Shown here piece after piece: positions 55,464 to 64,000 of a stretch of 64,000 nt of DNA. Source of the DNA: Rhodobacter sp. CZR27 (GTDB lineage: Bacteria; Pseudomonadota; Alphaproteobacteria; Rhodobacterales; Rhodobacteraceae). Each line of letters begins with the position of its first letter. Within the stretch, counting starts at the first letter, position 1. The stretch is taken from contig NZ_CP023548.1 of NCBI RefSeq assembly GCF_002407205.1, positions 1 to 64,000 on the forward strand. The letters run 5' to 3'. A program made the position numbers and the translations under genes. Below the pieces are notes generated by a model, which was not told the DNA's origin, made no database searches, and saw only the letters and a list, made by a program, of their open reading frames with translations.

Positions 55464-55876
55464 GGATTGCGCGCACCGACGATCTGGCTGCCTGCCGCGC
55501 CCTGCGCCGCACGGTCTTCATCGAGGAGCAGGGCGTTCCCGAGGCCGACGAGCTGGACGATCTCGACGGCGAGGCGATCCACCTGCTTGCCAGCATCGAC
55601 GGCACCGCTGTCGGAACCGCCCGCCTGCTGCTGCGGGGCGACATCGGCAAGATCGGCCGGGTCTGCGTGCTTGCGCGATGCCGGGGCGCCGGCATCGGCG
55701 CCGCGCTGATCCGCGCCGCGGTCGAGGAACTGCGCCACCAGCCCGGCCTGCGGCAGGTGAAGCTCGGCTCGCAAAGCCACGCGACGGGCTTCTACGAGAA
55801 GCTGGGTTTCCGTCCGGTGGGCGAGGGTTACATGGACGCCGGGATCCCGCATCGGGACATGGTGCTCGACCTCTGA
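55460..55876 (+). CDS. GNAT family N-acetyltransferase (ElaA-like)
   Basis: A 138-aa acetyltransferase of the GNAT superfamily. The opening [19 protein letters not shown] is characteristic of ElaA/Pat-like members, and the acetyl-CoA loop is [14 protein letters not shown]. The substrate is unknown. It overlaps dapE by ATGA and ends 50 bp before rnr. Confidence 0.88.
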   Translation: MRIARTDDLAACRALRRTVFIEEQGVPEADELDDLDGEAIHLLASIDGTAVGTARLLLRGDIGKIGRVCVLARCRGAGIGAALIRAAVEELRHQPGLRQVKLGSQSHATGFYEKLGFRPVGEGYMDAGIPHRDMVLDL

Positions 55877-55926
55877 CCGCTTGCTTTGCGGATGACGGGG
55901 CGCCGGCTGCGTGCTACCCCAATCCC

Positions 55927-58179
55927 ATGGACCAGATCCCCTCCCGTAGCCAGATCCTCGACTGGATCGCCGAAAACCCCACCCTGACAGCGAAGCGCGA
56001 CATCGCCCGCGCCTTCGGCATCAAGGGCAGCGCCGCACGGATCGAGCTGAAGCGCCTGCTGCGCGAGATGGAGGCCGACGGCGCTCTGGACAAGCGCAAG
56101 CGCACCTACACGGCGCAGGGCGAGCTGCCCCCTGTCAGCGTGCTTCAGGTGCTTGCCCCGGATGCGCAGGGCGACCTGTTCGCACGGCCGCTGGAATGGC
56201 GCGGCGAGGACGAGCCGCCGCGGATCCTTCTGGTGCAGAAGAAGGGCGATCCGGCGCTGGGCGAGGGCGAGCGGATCCTTGCCCGTCTCACGCCGGTCGA
56301 GGGCGAGGATCACAGCCACGAGGCGCGGCTGATCCGGCGGCTGGGCGGCAGCGCGCATAAGATCCTCGGCATCTTCCGCGCCGGCTCGGACGGCGGGCGG
56401 ATCGTGCCCATCGACAAGGGCGAGGACAAGGAATGGCGGGTGGCCCGCGACCTGACCGCCGGCGCCCGCGACGGCGAACTGGTCGAGGCCGAGCAGACCG
56501 GGCCGAAGCGCCTCGGCCTGCCGCAGGCGCGCGTCGTGGCGCGGCTGGGCGATCCGATGGGGCCGCGGGCGGTGTCGATCATCGCGATCCACCAGCATGG
56601 CATCCCCGACGCCTTCCCCGACGCGGTGCTGGCCGAGGCCGAGCGCGCCGAACCCGCGCCGCTGGGCGAACGCGAGGACCTGCGCCACCTGCCCTTCGTC
56701 ACCATCGACCCCGTCGATGCGCGCGACCGCGACGATGCGGTGCTGGCCGAGCCCGACCCCGATCCGCAGAACCCCGGTGGTCATATCCTCTGGGTCGCGA
56801 TCGCCGATGTGGCGCATTACGTCCGCCCCGGCTCGGCGCTGGACCGCGAGGCGCGGAAGCGCGGCAACTCGACCTATTTCCCCGACCGGGTGGTGCCGAT
56901 GCTGCCGGACGCGCTGTCGGGCGACCTCTGCTCGCTGCACGAGGATGTGGACCGGCCCTGCATGGCGGTCCGGATGCGTCTGTCCGCTCAGGGCGAGAAG
57001 ATCTCGCACCGCTTCACCCGCGGCATGATGCGCTCTCGCGCGAGCCTGAACTATGCGCAGGTGCAGGCGGCGCAGGACGGGCAGCCCGACGAGAAGACCG
57101 CGCCGCTGCTGGACGAGATCATCCGCCCGCTCTACGCCGCCTATGCCGCGACGAAGCACGCCCGTGCGCTGCGCCAGCCGCTCGACCTCGACCTGCCCGA
57201 ACGCAAGATCGAGCTGTCGGACGAGGGCAAGGTCCTGTCCGTGGCCTTCCGCGACCGTTTCGACGCGCACCGGCTGATCGAGGAGTTCATGATCCTCGCC
57301 AATGTCGCCGCCGCCGAGGAGCTGACCCGCCTGCGCCGCCCGCTTCTTTTCCGCGTTCACGAGGAGCCGAGCCCCGAGAAGCTCGACGCGCTGCGCGAGG
57401 TGGCCGAGGCCTCGGGCTTCACGCTGGCCAAGGGGCAGGTGCTGAAGACCTCACACCTGAACCGCCTGCTCGCGCAGGCCGAGGGCACCGAGTTCGACGA
57501 GTTGCTGAACATCACCACGCTGCGCTCCATGACGCAGGCCTATTACCACCCCGAGAATTTCGGCCATTTCGGGCTCAGCCTGCGCAGCTATGCGCATTTC
57601 ACCTCGCCGATCCGGCGCTATTCCGACCTGATCGTGCACCGGGCGCTGATCCTCGGCCACGGCTGGGGCAATGACGGGCTGTCGCCGCAGGACATCGAGA
57701 CCCTCGAGGAGACGGCGAAGCTGATCTCGGACACCGAGCGGCGCAGCATGGCGGCCGAACGCGACACCACCGACCGCTACCTCGCGGCGTGGCTGTCCGA
57801 CCGGGTGGGGGCGGAGTTCACCGGCCGGATCTCGGGCGTGCAGCGCTTCGGGCTGTTCGTGAAGCTGGACGAGAGCGGCGCGGACGGGCTGATCCCGATC
57901 CGCTCGGTCGGTCGCGAATTCTTTCACTATGATCCCGACAGCCAGACCCTGATGGGCGCCGATACCGGCACGGTCCTGGGCATCGGCCAGCGGGTGACGG
58001 TGCGGCTGGCCGAGGCGGTGCCGATGACCGGCGGGCTGATGCTCGAGCTGCTGACGGTCGAGGACCGCGGCCTGCCGGGGCCGAAGCCGCGCCGGGGCCG
58101 CTCGAAGCCGCGCAAGCCGGGGCGTGATGCGGCACGGACCGAGAAGGCGAAGCGTCGCGTGGTGCGCACGCGGCGCTGA
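55927..58179 (+). CDS. rnr: Ribonuclease R
   Basis: A 750-aa 3'-5' exoribonuclease that degrades structured RNA and mRNA fragments. An N-terminal winged helix (ILDWIAENPTLTAKRDIARA) precedes cold-shock domains, the RNB domain (DARDRDDAVLAEPDP with the catalytic Asp), the S1 domain (EFTGRISGVQRFGLFVKLDE), and a basic tail (RRGRSKPRKPGRDAARTEKA). ATG 55927 is the family start; the longer upstream frame overlaps the GNAT gene. Confidence 0.96.
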   Translation: MDQIPSRSQILDWIAENPTLTAKRDIARAFGIKGSAARIELKRLLREMEADGALDKRKRTYTAQGELPPVSVLQVLAPDAQGDLFARPLEWRGEDEPPRILLVQKKGDPALGEGERILARLTPVEGEDHSHEARLIRRLGGSAHKILGIFRAGSDGGRIVPIDKGEDKEWRVARDLTAGARDGELVEAEQTGPKRLGLPQARVVARLGDPMGPRAVSIIAIHQHGIPDAFPDAVLAEAERAEPAPLGEREDLRHLPFVTIDPVDARDRDDAVLAEPDPDPQNPGGHILWVAIADVAHYVRPGSALDREARKRGNSTYFPDRVVPMLPDALSGDLCSLHEDVDRPCMAVRMRLSAQGEKISHRFTRGMMRSRASLNYAQVQAAQDGQPDEKTAPLLDEIIRPLYAAYAATKHARALRQPLDLDLPERKIELSDEGKVLSVAFRDRFDAHRLIEEFMILANVAAAEELTRLRRPLLFRVHEEPSPEKLDALREVAEASGFTLAKGQVLKTSHLNRLLAQAEGTEFDELLNITTLRSMTQAYYHPENFGHFGLSLRSYAHFTSPIRRYSDLIVHRALILGHGWGNDGLSPQDIETLEETAKLISDTERRSMAAERDTTDRYLAAWLSDRVGAEFTGRISGVQRFGLFVKLDESGADGLIPIRSVGREFFHYDPDSQTLMGADTGTVLGIGQRVTVRLAEAVPMTGGLMLELLTVEDRGLPGPKPRRGRSKPRKPGRDAARTEKAKRRVVRTRR

Positions 58180-58254
58180 TGGCGCCTCGCGGCGCTTTGC
58201 CGCGCACCCGTTTCGCGCTAGGGTTGCCGAAACGACAAGATCGGCGGGGGCGGA

Positions 58255-59508
58255 ATGCGGGCAGTCCTTCTGGGTCTGGGACTCGTTGCGGCGGCAGGGG
58301 TAGCGGCGGCAGAGCCGCTGGCGGTGCCGCAACCGGCGGCGATGCAGGGAGAGGTTGCGGTGCCGGACCCGAATGCGGCGGCGCAGGCCGGGCTGGAGGA
58401 GTGGGTCACCGGGTTCCGGCCGCGCGCGCTGGCGCAGGGCATCCGGCCCGAGACCTTCGAGCGCGCCTTCCGCGGCATCCGCTACGATGCCGATGCCGTG
58501 GCGCGCGACCGCAATCAGGCCGAGTTCAACCGGACGCTCTGGGATTACCTCGACTCAGCCGTCTCCGAGACGCGGATCGCGAATGGCCGTGTGGCGCTGG
58601 CGCAGCACGGGGAGCTGCTCGCGCGGATCGAGGCGCGGTTCGGCGTGCCGAAGGAGATCGTCGTGGCGGTCTGGGGCATGGAGACCTCCTATGGCACGCG
58701 GCGCGGGGATCATCCGCTGGTGGGCGCCCTGGCGACGCTGGCGCATGACGGCCGGCGCGCGGCCTTCTTCGAGGAACAGCTGATCGCGGCGCTGAAGATC
58801 CTCGACACTGGCGACGTGCGGCCCGAGGCGATGACGGGAAGCTGGGCCGGGGCCATGGGGCACACCCAGTTCATGCCGACCTCCTATCTCGCCCATGCGG
58901 TGGATTTCACCGGCGACGGGCGGCGGGACATCTGGTCCGACGATCCCTCGGACGCGCTGGCCTCGACGGCGGCCTATCTCGCGCGCTCGGGCTGGCGCAG
59001 GGGCGAGCCCTGGGGCGTCGAGGTGCGGCTGCCGCGGGGCTTCGATTTCTCGCAGAGCGGCAAGGGGCTGCGGCAGCCCGCGGCGCGCTGGCAGGCGCTG
59101 GGGCTGGAGACGGTGGATGGCGCGCCGCTGCCCGCGGGCGAGGCGGCGCTGCTGTTGCCGGCGGGGGCGCAGGGGGCGGCCTTCCTGATCTATCCGAACT
59201 TCCGGGCCATCGCGCGTTACAACCCCGCCGATGCCTATGTGATCGGGGTGGGCCATCTGGCGGACCGGCTGCGCGGCGGACCGGCCATCGCGGGCGGCTG
59301 GCCGCGGGGCGACCGGGCGCTTGCCGCGGCGGAGAGGATGGAGCTGCAGCGGCTGTTGACGGCCGCCGGCCATGACACCGGCGGGGTGGACGGGATGATC
59401 GGGCCGAACACGCTGGCCGCGCTGCGCGCCTGGCAGAAGGCCGCGGGTCTGGTTGCCGACGGCTATGCCAACGAGGCAATCCTGAACCGTCTGCGCAAGG
59501 GCGCCTGA
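58255..59508 (+). CDS. Membrane-associated lytic murein transglycosylase (MltB family)
   Basis: A 417-aa exported enzyme with a signal peptide (1-19, AAA|EP). The MltB-type SLT_2 domain has the catalytic E143 in GMETSYGTRRG and GSWAGAMGHTQFMPTSY. The C-terminal 60 residues form a peptidoglycan-binding domain (LLTAAGHDTGGVDGMIGPN, then TLAALRAWQKAAGLVADGYA). It cleaves the glycan strands of the cell wall non-hydrolytically. It is the last gene before the SOS cluster. Confidence 0.93.
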   Translation: MRAVLLGLGLVAAAGVAAAEPLAVPQPAAMQGEVAVPDPNAAAQAGLEEWVTGFRPRALAQGIRPETFERAFRGIRYDADAVARDRNQAEFNRTLWDYLDSAVSETRIANGRVALAQHGELLARIEARFGVPKEIVVAVWGMETSYGTRRGDHPLVGALATLAHDGRRAAFFEEQLIAALKILDTGDVRPEAMTGSWAGAMGHTQFMPTSYLAHAVDFTGDGRRDIWSDDPSDALASTAAYLARSGWRRGEPWGVEVRLPRGFDFSQSGKGLRQPAARWQALGLETVDGAPLPAGEAALLLPAGAQGAAFLIYPNFRAIARYNPADAYVIGVGHLADRLRGGPAIAGGWPRGDRALAAAERMELQRLLTAAGHDTGGVDGMIGPNTLAALRAWQKAAGLVADGYANEAILNRLRKGA

Positions 59509-59537
59509 GCGGCAAGGCCGCGCCGGTGGCCGGGAAT

Positions 59538-59621
59538 GCGTCACGGCACATCCGGGGACTTCGCCGGATGCCGATCTGCGCGCGCATGCGGTCGTAAAGC
59601 GTCACGGCGCATCCGGGGACT
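59538..59621 (+). repeat. Pair of 23-bp direct repeats before dnaE2
   Basis: GCGTCACGGCACATCCGGGG plus ACT at 59538-59560 recurs at 59599-59621 with one change (A to G). The starts are 61 bp apart. They lie just upstream of the LexA box. The use is unknown. Confidence 0.8.
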
Positions 59622-59646
59622 CCCCTTCCGCGCCGCGGCGGGGTAT

Positions 59647-59661
59647 GTTCCTGTTTCGTTC
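59647..59661 (+). promoter_or_regulatory. LexA (SOS) operator of dnaE2
   Basis: GTTC-CTGTTTC-GTTC is an exact match to the alphaproteobacterial LexA box GTTC-N7-GTTC. It lies 20 bp before the chosen ATG of dnaE2, which indicates SOS repression and shows that the longer frame from 59645 is not the real start. Confidence 0.88.
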
Positions 59662-59680
59662 AAGCGACTCGGGCACTGCC

Positions 59681-62467
59681 ATGCCTTTCGTCGAGCTTTC
59701 GGCCACGTCGAACTTCACCTTCCTCACCGGGGCGTCGCATCCGGAAGAACTGATGCGGCGCGCGGCCGACCTCGGGCTGCCGGCGCTTGCCATCGCGGAC
59801 GAGAACTCGGTCGCGGGGATCGTGCGGGCCTTCTGCGAGGCGAAGGAGATCGCGCGCGAGCGGGGAACCGCCCCGCGGCTGATCCCGGCCGCGCGGGTCG
59901 TGACGCGCGAGGGCTTTACCGTGACGCTCCTGCCACGGGACCGCGCCGGCTGGGGGCGGCTCTGCCGTCTGCTGACCAAGGGGCGGCGGGCGGCGAAGAA
60001 GGGCGGCTGCGACCTTGGCCTTGCCGATCTTCTCGACCATGCCGAGGGGCAGGAGATGCTGCTGCATCCGCCGGCCCGCCCGACCGCCGAGTGGCGCGAC
60101 ATGGCCGGGCGGCTTGCCTGCCGCTGTCCGGGGCAGGTGGCGCTGATCCTTGCGCCGACCTATGCCGGGCAGGACGCCGCCCGCTTCGCGCGGCTGGCCG
60201 AACTCGCGCGGCGGCTTGGCGTGCCCACCGTCGCCTCGGGCCTGCCGATGATGCACCACGGCTCGCGCCGCCGCCTCGCCGACGTGCTGACCGCCATCCG
60301 CCTCGGCTGCCGGGTGGACCAGCTGGGCCGGCGCGCCCTGCCGAACGGCGAGCAGCGCATCCGCTCCGAGGCCGAGATGCTCCGCCTCTACCGCGGCCAC
60401 GAGGATGCGATCCACCGCAGTGCCGAGATCGCGGCGCGGCTGACCTTCTGCCTTGGCCAGCTGCGCTACGAATACCCGTCCGAGATCGCGGGGGGCGAAA
60501 GCCCGGCCGACCGCCTCGCGCGGCTGACCGCCGAGGGGCTCGACTGGCGCTATCCGGCGGGGGTGCCCGACCGCGTGCACCGGCAGGCCGCCCATGAACT
60601 CGCCCTGATCGCCAAGCTCCGCTACGAGCCCTATTTCCTGACCGTTCACGACATCGTCCGCTTCGCGCGTAACCGGGGCATCCTGTGCCAGGGCCGCGGC
60701 TCGGCGGCCAATTCCATCGTCTGCTACGCGCTGGGCGTGACCTCTGTTTCCCCCGAGATCGGCACCATGGTCTTCGAGCGTTTCGTCTCCGAAGCCCGCA
60801 ACGAGCCACCCGACATCGACGTGGATTTCGAGCACGAGCGCCGCGAGGAGGTGATCCAGCACATCTACGAGCGTTACGGCCGCCACCGCGCCGGCCTCTG
60901 CGCCACCGTCATCCACTATCGCGGCAAGCGGGCGGTGCGCGAGGTCGGCCGCGCGATGGGCCTGTCCGACGACACGCTTGCCGCCATGTCGAGCCAGATC
61001 TGGGGCTGGGGCGGGCCGGGCAGCCTGACCGAGCAGCGCCTGCGCGAGATCGGCCTCGACCCCGCCGACCGCAGGCTCTGGCTGACGCTGCAACTGATCG
61101 ACGAGATCCAGGGCTTCCCGCGCCACCTGTCCCAGCATGTCGGCGGCTTCGTCATCACCGAGGGGCGGCTGGATGAACTCGTCCCCATCGAGAACGCCGC
61201 GATGGAGGATCGCACGGTGATCTCGTGGGACAAGGACGACATCGACGCGCTGGGGATCCTCAAGGTCGACGTGCTGGCGCTGGGGATGCTGACCTGCATC
61301 CGCAAAGCGTTCGAGCTGATCGAGACCCACCACGGCATCCGCCACACCCTCGCCACCCTGCCGGACCAGGACTCGCGCACCTACGACATGCTCTGCCGGG
61401 CGGATTCGCTGGGCGTCTTCCAGGTCGAGTCTCGGGCACAGATGAACTTCCTGCCCCGGATGCGGCCGCGCTGCTTCTACGACCTCGTGATCCAGGTCGC
61501 GATCATCCGCCCCGGGCCGATCCAGGGCGACATGGTCCATCCCTATATCCGCCGCCGCAACCGCGAGGAGGAGGTCAGCTTCCCCTCGGACGAACTGGGC
61601 CGCGTGCTGGGCAAGACGCTGGGCGTGCCGCTGTTCCAGGAGCAGGCGATGCAGATCGCCATCATCGGCGCGGGCTTCACCCCGGATGAGGCCGACCGCC
61701 TGCGCCGCGCGCTCGCCACCTTCAAGAAGCACGGCAACGTGACGGCGCTGAAGGACCGCTTCATGGAGGGGATGCGGGCCAACGGCTATGACGAGGACTT
61801 CGCCACGCGCTGCTTCTCGCAGATCGAGGGCTTCGGCTCCTACGGCTTCCCCGAGAGCCACGCGGCGAGCTTCGCCTTCCTCGTCTATGCCTCGGCCTGG
61901 ATCAAGTGCCACCACCCCGGCATCTTCGCCTGTGCGCTGCTGAACTCGCAGCCGATGGGCTTCTATGCCCCGGCGCAGATCGTGCGCGACGCCCGCGCGC
62001 ATGGAGTCGTGGTGCTGCCGCCCTGCATCAACGCCAGCCGCTGGGACAACATCATGGAGCCGGACGGGCGGGGCCGCCTCGCCCTGCGCCTTGGCTTCCG
62101 CCAGATCAAGGGCGTGGCCGAGGAGGAGGCGCTCTGGATCGCGGCCGCCCGCGGCAACGGCTATCGCGCGGTCGAGGATGTCTGGCGCCGTGCCGGCGTC
62201 GCGCCCGCGACCGTGACGCGGCTGGCGGAGGCCGACTGCTTCGCAGCCCTCGGCCTTTCGCGGCGCGAGGCGATGTGGCAGGCCCGCGCGCTCTCGGGCG
62301 ACAAGCCCCTGCCGCTCTTTGCGGGCGATCTGGACGGCGAGGGGATCGTGGAGCCCGCGGTGGCCTTGGCCGAGATGACGCTCGGCCAGCAGGTGGTCGA
62401 GGATTACGTGGCCTTCCGCCTCACGCTCCGCGCCCATCCGATGGCGCTCTTGCGCGAGATGGTGTGA
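59681..62467 (+). CDS. dnaE2: Error-prone DNA polymerase DnaE2 (ImuC), short C-terminus
   Basis: A 928-aa family C polymerase acting in SOS mutagenesis with ImuA and ImuB. The PHP domain (FLTGASHPEELMRRAADLG), the palm Asp motif PDIDVDF near residue 377 and a third Asp in KVDVLALGML near 529 are intact. The beta-clamp/HhH region follows (FRQIKGVAEEEALW). It stops after LTLRAHPMALLREMV, whereas family members continue for roughly 130-160 residues with an OB-fold domain and end in DFH; here that part is absent. It is under a LexA box. It faces imuB, although the two usually run in one operon. Confidence 0.93.
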   Translation: MPFVELSATSNFTFLTGASHPEELMRRAADLGLPALAIADENSVAGIVRAFCEAKEIARERGTAPRLIPAARVVTREGFTVTLLPRDRAGWGRLCRLLTKGRRAAKKGGCDLGLADLLDHAEGQEMLLHPPARPTAEWRDMAGRLACRCPGQVALILAPTYAGQDAARFARLAELARRLGVPTVASGLPMMHHGSRRRLADVLTAIRLGCRVDQLGRRALPNGEQRIRSEAEMLRLYRGHEDAIHRSAEIAARLTFCLGQLRYEYPSEIAGGESPADRLARLTAEGLDWRYPAGVPDRVHRQAAHELALIAKLRYEPYFLTVHDIVRFARNRGILCQGRGSAANSIVCYALGVTSVSPEIGTMVFERFVSEARNEPPDIDVDFEHERREEVIQHIYERYGRHRAGLCATVIHYRGKRAVREVGRAMGLSDDTLAAMSSQIWGWGGPGSLTEQRLREIGLDPADRRLWLTLQLIDEIQGFPRHLSQHVGGFVITEGRLDELVPIENAAMEDRTVISWDKDDIDALGILKVDVLALGMLTCIRKAFELIETHHGIRHTLATLPDQDSRTYDMLCRADSLGVFQVESRAQMNFLPRMRPRCFYDLVIQVAIIRPGPIQGDMVHPYIRRRNREEEVSFPSDELGRVLGKTLGVPLFQEQAMQIAIIGAGFTPDEADRLRRALATFKKHGNVTALKDRFMEGMRANGYDEDFATRCFSQIEGFGSYGFPESHAASFAFLVYASAWIKCHHPGIFACALLNSQPMGFYAPAQIVRDARAHGVVVLPPCINASRWDNIMEPDGRGRLALRLGFRQIKGVAEEEALWIAAARGNGYRAVEDVWRRAGVAPATVTRLAEADCFAALGLSRREAMWQARALSGDKPLPLFAGDLDGEGIVEPAVALAEMTLGQQVVEDYVAFRLTLRAHPMALLREMV

Positions 62468-62487
62468 GGCCAGGCCCGCCGGCCTCA
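62465..62487. terminator. Inverted repeat containing the stops of dnaE2 and imuB
   Basis: TGAGGCC (62465-62471) and GGCCTCA (62481-62487) form a 7-bp stem with a 9-nt loop. The left arm begins with the dnaE2 stop codon and the right arm ends with the imuB stop codon (complement), the same plan as at 43191-43212. Confidence 0.55.
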
Positions 62488-64000
62488 GGCCATCTCGCCC
62501 TCGAACCACCACCCGCCGGACAAGAGGCCCCCCATCGCCTCGAACATCCAGACCCGCTCGCCCTCGTCGAGTTCCAGCCGCCAGTAATCCCGCGGCCCCG
62601 AGCGCCAGTCGGGATCGTCGAGCCACCATTCCGGCAGGATGCGCTCGGGGCCTTCCGCCCGCACCACCCGACGCTCGCGGCGGCGCCAGCGCAGGCGGGT
62701 GGGGGGAGAGCCATCGGCCTCCACCGGCTCGGGCGGGAACAGGACCAGCGGGCGCGGGGCAGAGGGGTCGGGCCACGGACCGGCGGGCTCGGACCAGGCC
62801 GCGGTCAGGATCAGGGCGGATTTTGCTGGAATGTGGCTCTCGGCCGGGTGGAGGCGTGTCACCGCTTCCATCCCCAGTCGCGCGCCGAGGCGGCCGATCA
62901 GGTCCCCCAGCGCATCCGCACGGCCCGCCGCCTCGGCCGGGCCGCGATGGGGGCGGGCCAGCATCGGCTCGGTCTCGACCGCCGACAGGCGCAGGGTGTC
63001 GATGCCGAAGCCCGCGTCGATCCCCGGCAGCTTCAGCGCGAGAAGCGGCCGGATGCGGTCGGGGCTGTCGGCGGGGCGGGCGAGGCCGACCTCGACCGTC
63101 GGCACCTGCCCGTCGGTCCGGAACGCCTGCAACCGCACCCGCCGCGCGCCGCGCCCCCTTTCCTTCAGCCGGGCGCAGAGCGGGGGCAGCAGCCGGTCCA
63201 AGCCGGCCTCGACATCCGCCAGGAGGCCAATCGGCTCGGGCAGCGTCAGGCGCACCGCGAAATGCAGCGGCGCGCTGGCCGGCGAGACCGGCTCGGGCTC
63301 CAGTCCCAGCGCCTGATCCAGCCGACGCAGCACCTCGAGCCCGAAGCGGCGGGCGAGGGTGGCGCGCGGCAGGTCCATGAGATCGGCCACCCGGCGCAGG
63401 CCCAGACGGGTAAGGCCCAGCGCCGTCTCCTCGGGAAGGCGCAGCGCGGCCACGGGCAGCGGGCCGAGCGCCTGCCGCATGTGCCCGGTGGCGGCGATCA
63501 TCCCCAGCGTGCCGCCGGGCGGCGGAGGCAGCATCCGCCGCTTCGCCGCGCGCGAGCGGGTCGCGTGCGCCTCCTGCTCGATGGCGTCGCCGCTGCGCGC
63601 CGCGGTGGCCTGACGCCCCGCATGGCGCGCCAAGGCCCAGGCCGCGCCGGGCGTATCGGCGATGGCCGCGCGGACCGACAGGCCCAGTGCCGCGCAATCG
63701 GCCTCGACCACGCCGAGCAGGGCTGCCTCGCCGCCGAAGAGATGGGCGCAGCCGGTAAGATCGACCGTCAGGCCCGCGGGAGGTTCTTCCGCGATCCATG
63801 GCGAGAACTTGCCTGCCCAGCGGCGAAGCACCGTGAGAAAGGCGGCCTCGGCCGCCGCATCCTCGGCGCAGGTCTCGAGGACGGGGCAGATCGCGGTCGC
63901 GTCGCGCAGCGGCAGGCCGGGGCCGAGACCCAGCGCCTCGGCCTCGACCGAGACCGAGGTCAGGACTTGCGCGCCGCCCCGCTCTTCCACCACCGCCAGC
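62485..64000 (-). CDS. imuB: ImuB, Y-family-like accessory protein of SOS mutagenesis (N-terminus beyond the window)
   Basis: The frame runs off the right edge (64000), with only a couple of dozen N-terminal residues missing, judging from family members. It is 504 codons within the window. ImuB is a catalytically degenerate Y-family polymerase that links ImuA, DnaE2 and the sliding clamp. The visible part spans fingers/palm-like and little-finger regions, with DLMDLPRATLARRFG as the helix-hairpin element. The end is the WWLDDPDWRSGPRDYWRLEL segment typical of the family's C-terminus. A cognate imuA would lie to the right. dnaE2 faces it on the other strand. Confidence 0.9.
   Translation of the reverse strand, partial: LAVVEERGGAQVLTSVSVEAEALGLGPGLPLRDATAICPVLETCAEDAAAEAAFLTVLRRWAGKFSPWIAEEPPAGLTVDLTGCAHLFGGEAALLGVVEADCAALGLSVRAAIADTPGAAWALARHAGRQATAARSGDAIEQEAHATRSRAAKRRMLPPPPGGTLGMIAATGHMRQALGPLPVAALRLPEETALGLTRLGLRRVADLMDLPRATLARRFGLEVLRRLDQALGLEPEPVSPASAPLHFAVRLTLPEPIGLLADVEAGLDRLLPPLCARLKERGRGARRVRLQAFRTDGQVPTVEVGLARPADSPDRIRPLLALKLPGIDAGFGIDTLRLSAVETEPMLARPHRGPAEAAGRADALGDLIGRLGARLGMEAVTRLHPAESHIPAKSALILTAAWSEPAGPWPDPSAPRPLVLFPPEPVEADGSPPTRLRWRRRERRVVRAEGPERILPEWWLDDPDWRSGPRDYWRLELDEGERVWMFEAMGGLLSGGWWFEGEMA

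Noticed and set aside
59538-59621. The 23-bp repeats as replication iterons or a CRISPR start
   Set aside because: Only two copies, spaced 61 bp, without the regular spacing or AT-rich DNA expected of either.
59645-59680. N-terminal extension of dnaE2 from 59645
   Set aside because: The LexA box lies inside it, and the conserved start is MPFVELSATSNF at 59681.
59660-63799. A 1379-codon open frame on the minus strand over dnaE2
   Set aside because: It is antisense to a clear DnaE2 polymerase and runs out of frame through imuB. Low-complexity composition, no motif.

Overview
The window looks like a stretch of the main chromosome of a GC-rich alphaproteobacterium of the order Rhodobacterales, close to Rhodobacter/Cereibacter. 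The reasons are the gene order dnaA-dnaN-recF-gyrB, the strong G/C bias at third codon positions, the alphaproteobacterial LexA operator (GTTC-N7-GTTC) before dnaE2, the LpcC-type LPS core glycosyltransferase, and alphaproteobacterial families such as IalB and DUF2794. I see no rRNA, tRNA, insertion sequence, phage or CRISPR array. Gene density is very high and no gap without a gene reaches 300 bases.

Layout. 1-7.8 kb: replication initiation and topology (dnaA cut by the left edge, dnaN, recF, a VOC protein, gyrB, zapE). 7.9-11.8 kb: serine biosynthesis, with serB divergent from serC-serA. 11.8-13.8 kb: a metallophosphoesterase and a thiolase. 13.9-21.4 kb: pbpC and a large bacterial alpha-2-macroglobulin, transcribed leftward. 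21.5-27.2 kb: an orphan hybrid histidine kinase, then recQ-yaaA and yggT on the minus strand. 27.4-31.8 kb: thioesterase, Atg22-type MFS protein, MepA, phytase-like esterase and a queuosine-precursor transporter. 31.85-32.5 kb: a compact candidate leader gene (promoter, 15-nt Shine-Dalgarno, 18-codon ORF, anti-SD, terminator) followed by arfB. 32.5-37.1 kb: NAD salvage (pncA-pncB), a sugar-acid kinase with the stub of a lost dehydrogenase before it, and a frameshifted alpha-glucosidase. 37.3-41.5 kb: two MFS transporters and a two-gene LPS core glycosyltransferase unit that includes a GT29 (sialyltransferase-fold) protein. 41.6-49.7 kb: asd, an outer-membrane-type protein, carbonic anhydrase, an M17 peptidase with an NlpC/P60 protein, YcaQ-type glycosylase, rlmN, IalB. 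49.9-59.5 kb: a ReAV-type asparaginase, DUF2794, a LOG protein, dapD-dapE with two small-protein neighbours, GNAT, RNase R, a lytic transglycosylase. 59.5-64 kb: SOS mutagenesis genes, with LexA-controlled dnaE2 facing imuB, which is cut by the right edge.

Most of the window is ordinary housekeeping DNA. The places I would look at again are: the leader gene before arfB; a DnaE2 that lacks the C-terminal OB region and is convergent with imuB; a tail-to-tail duplication between the thiolase and pbpC in which both thiolase tails still encode nearly the same peptide; the GT29 gene in an LPS operon; and two decaying sugar-metabolism genes around dgoK.
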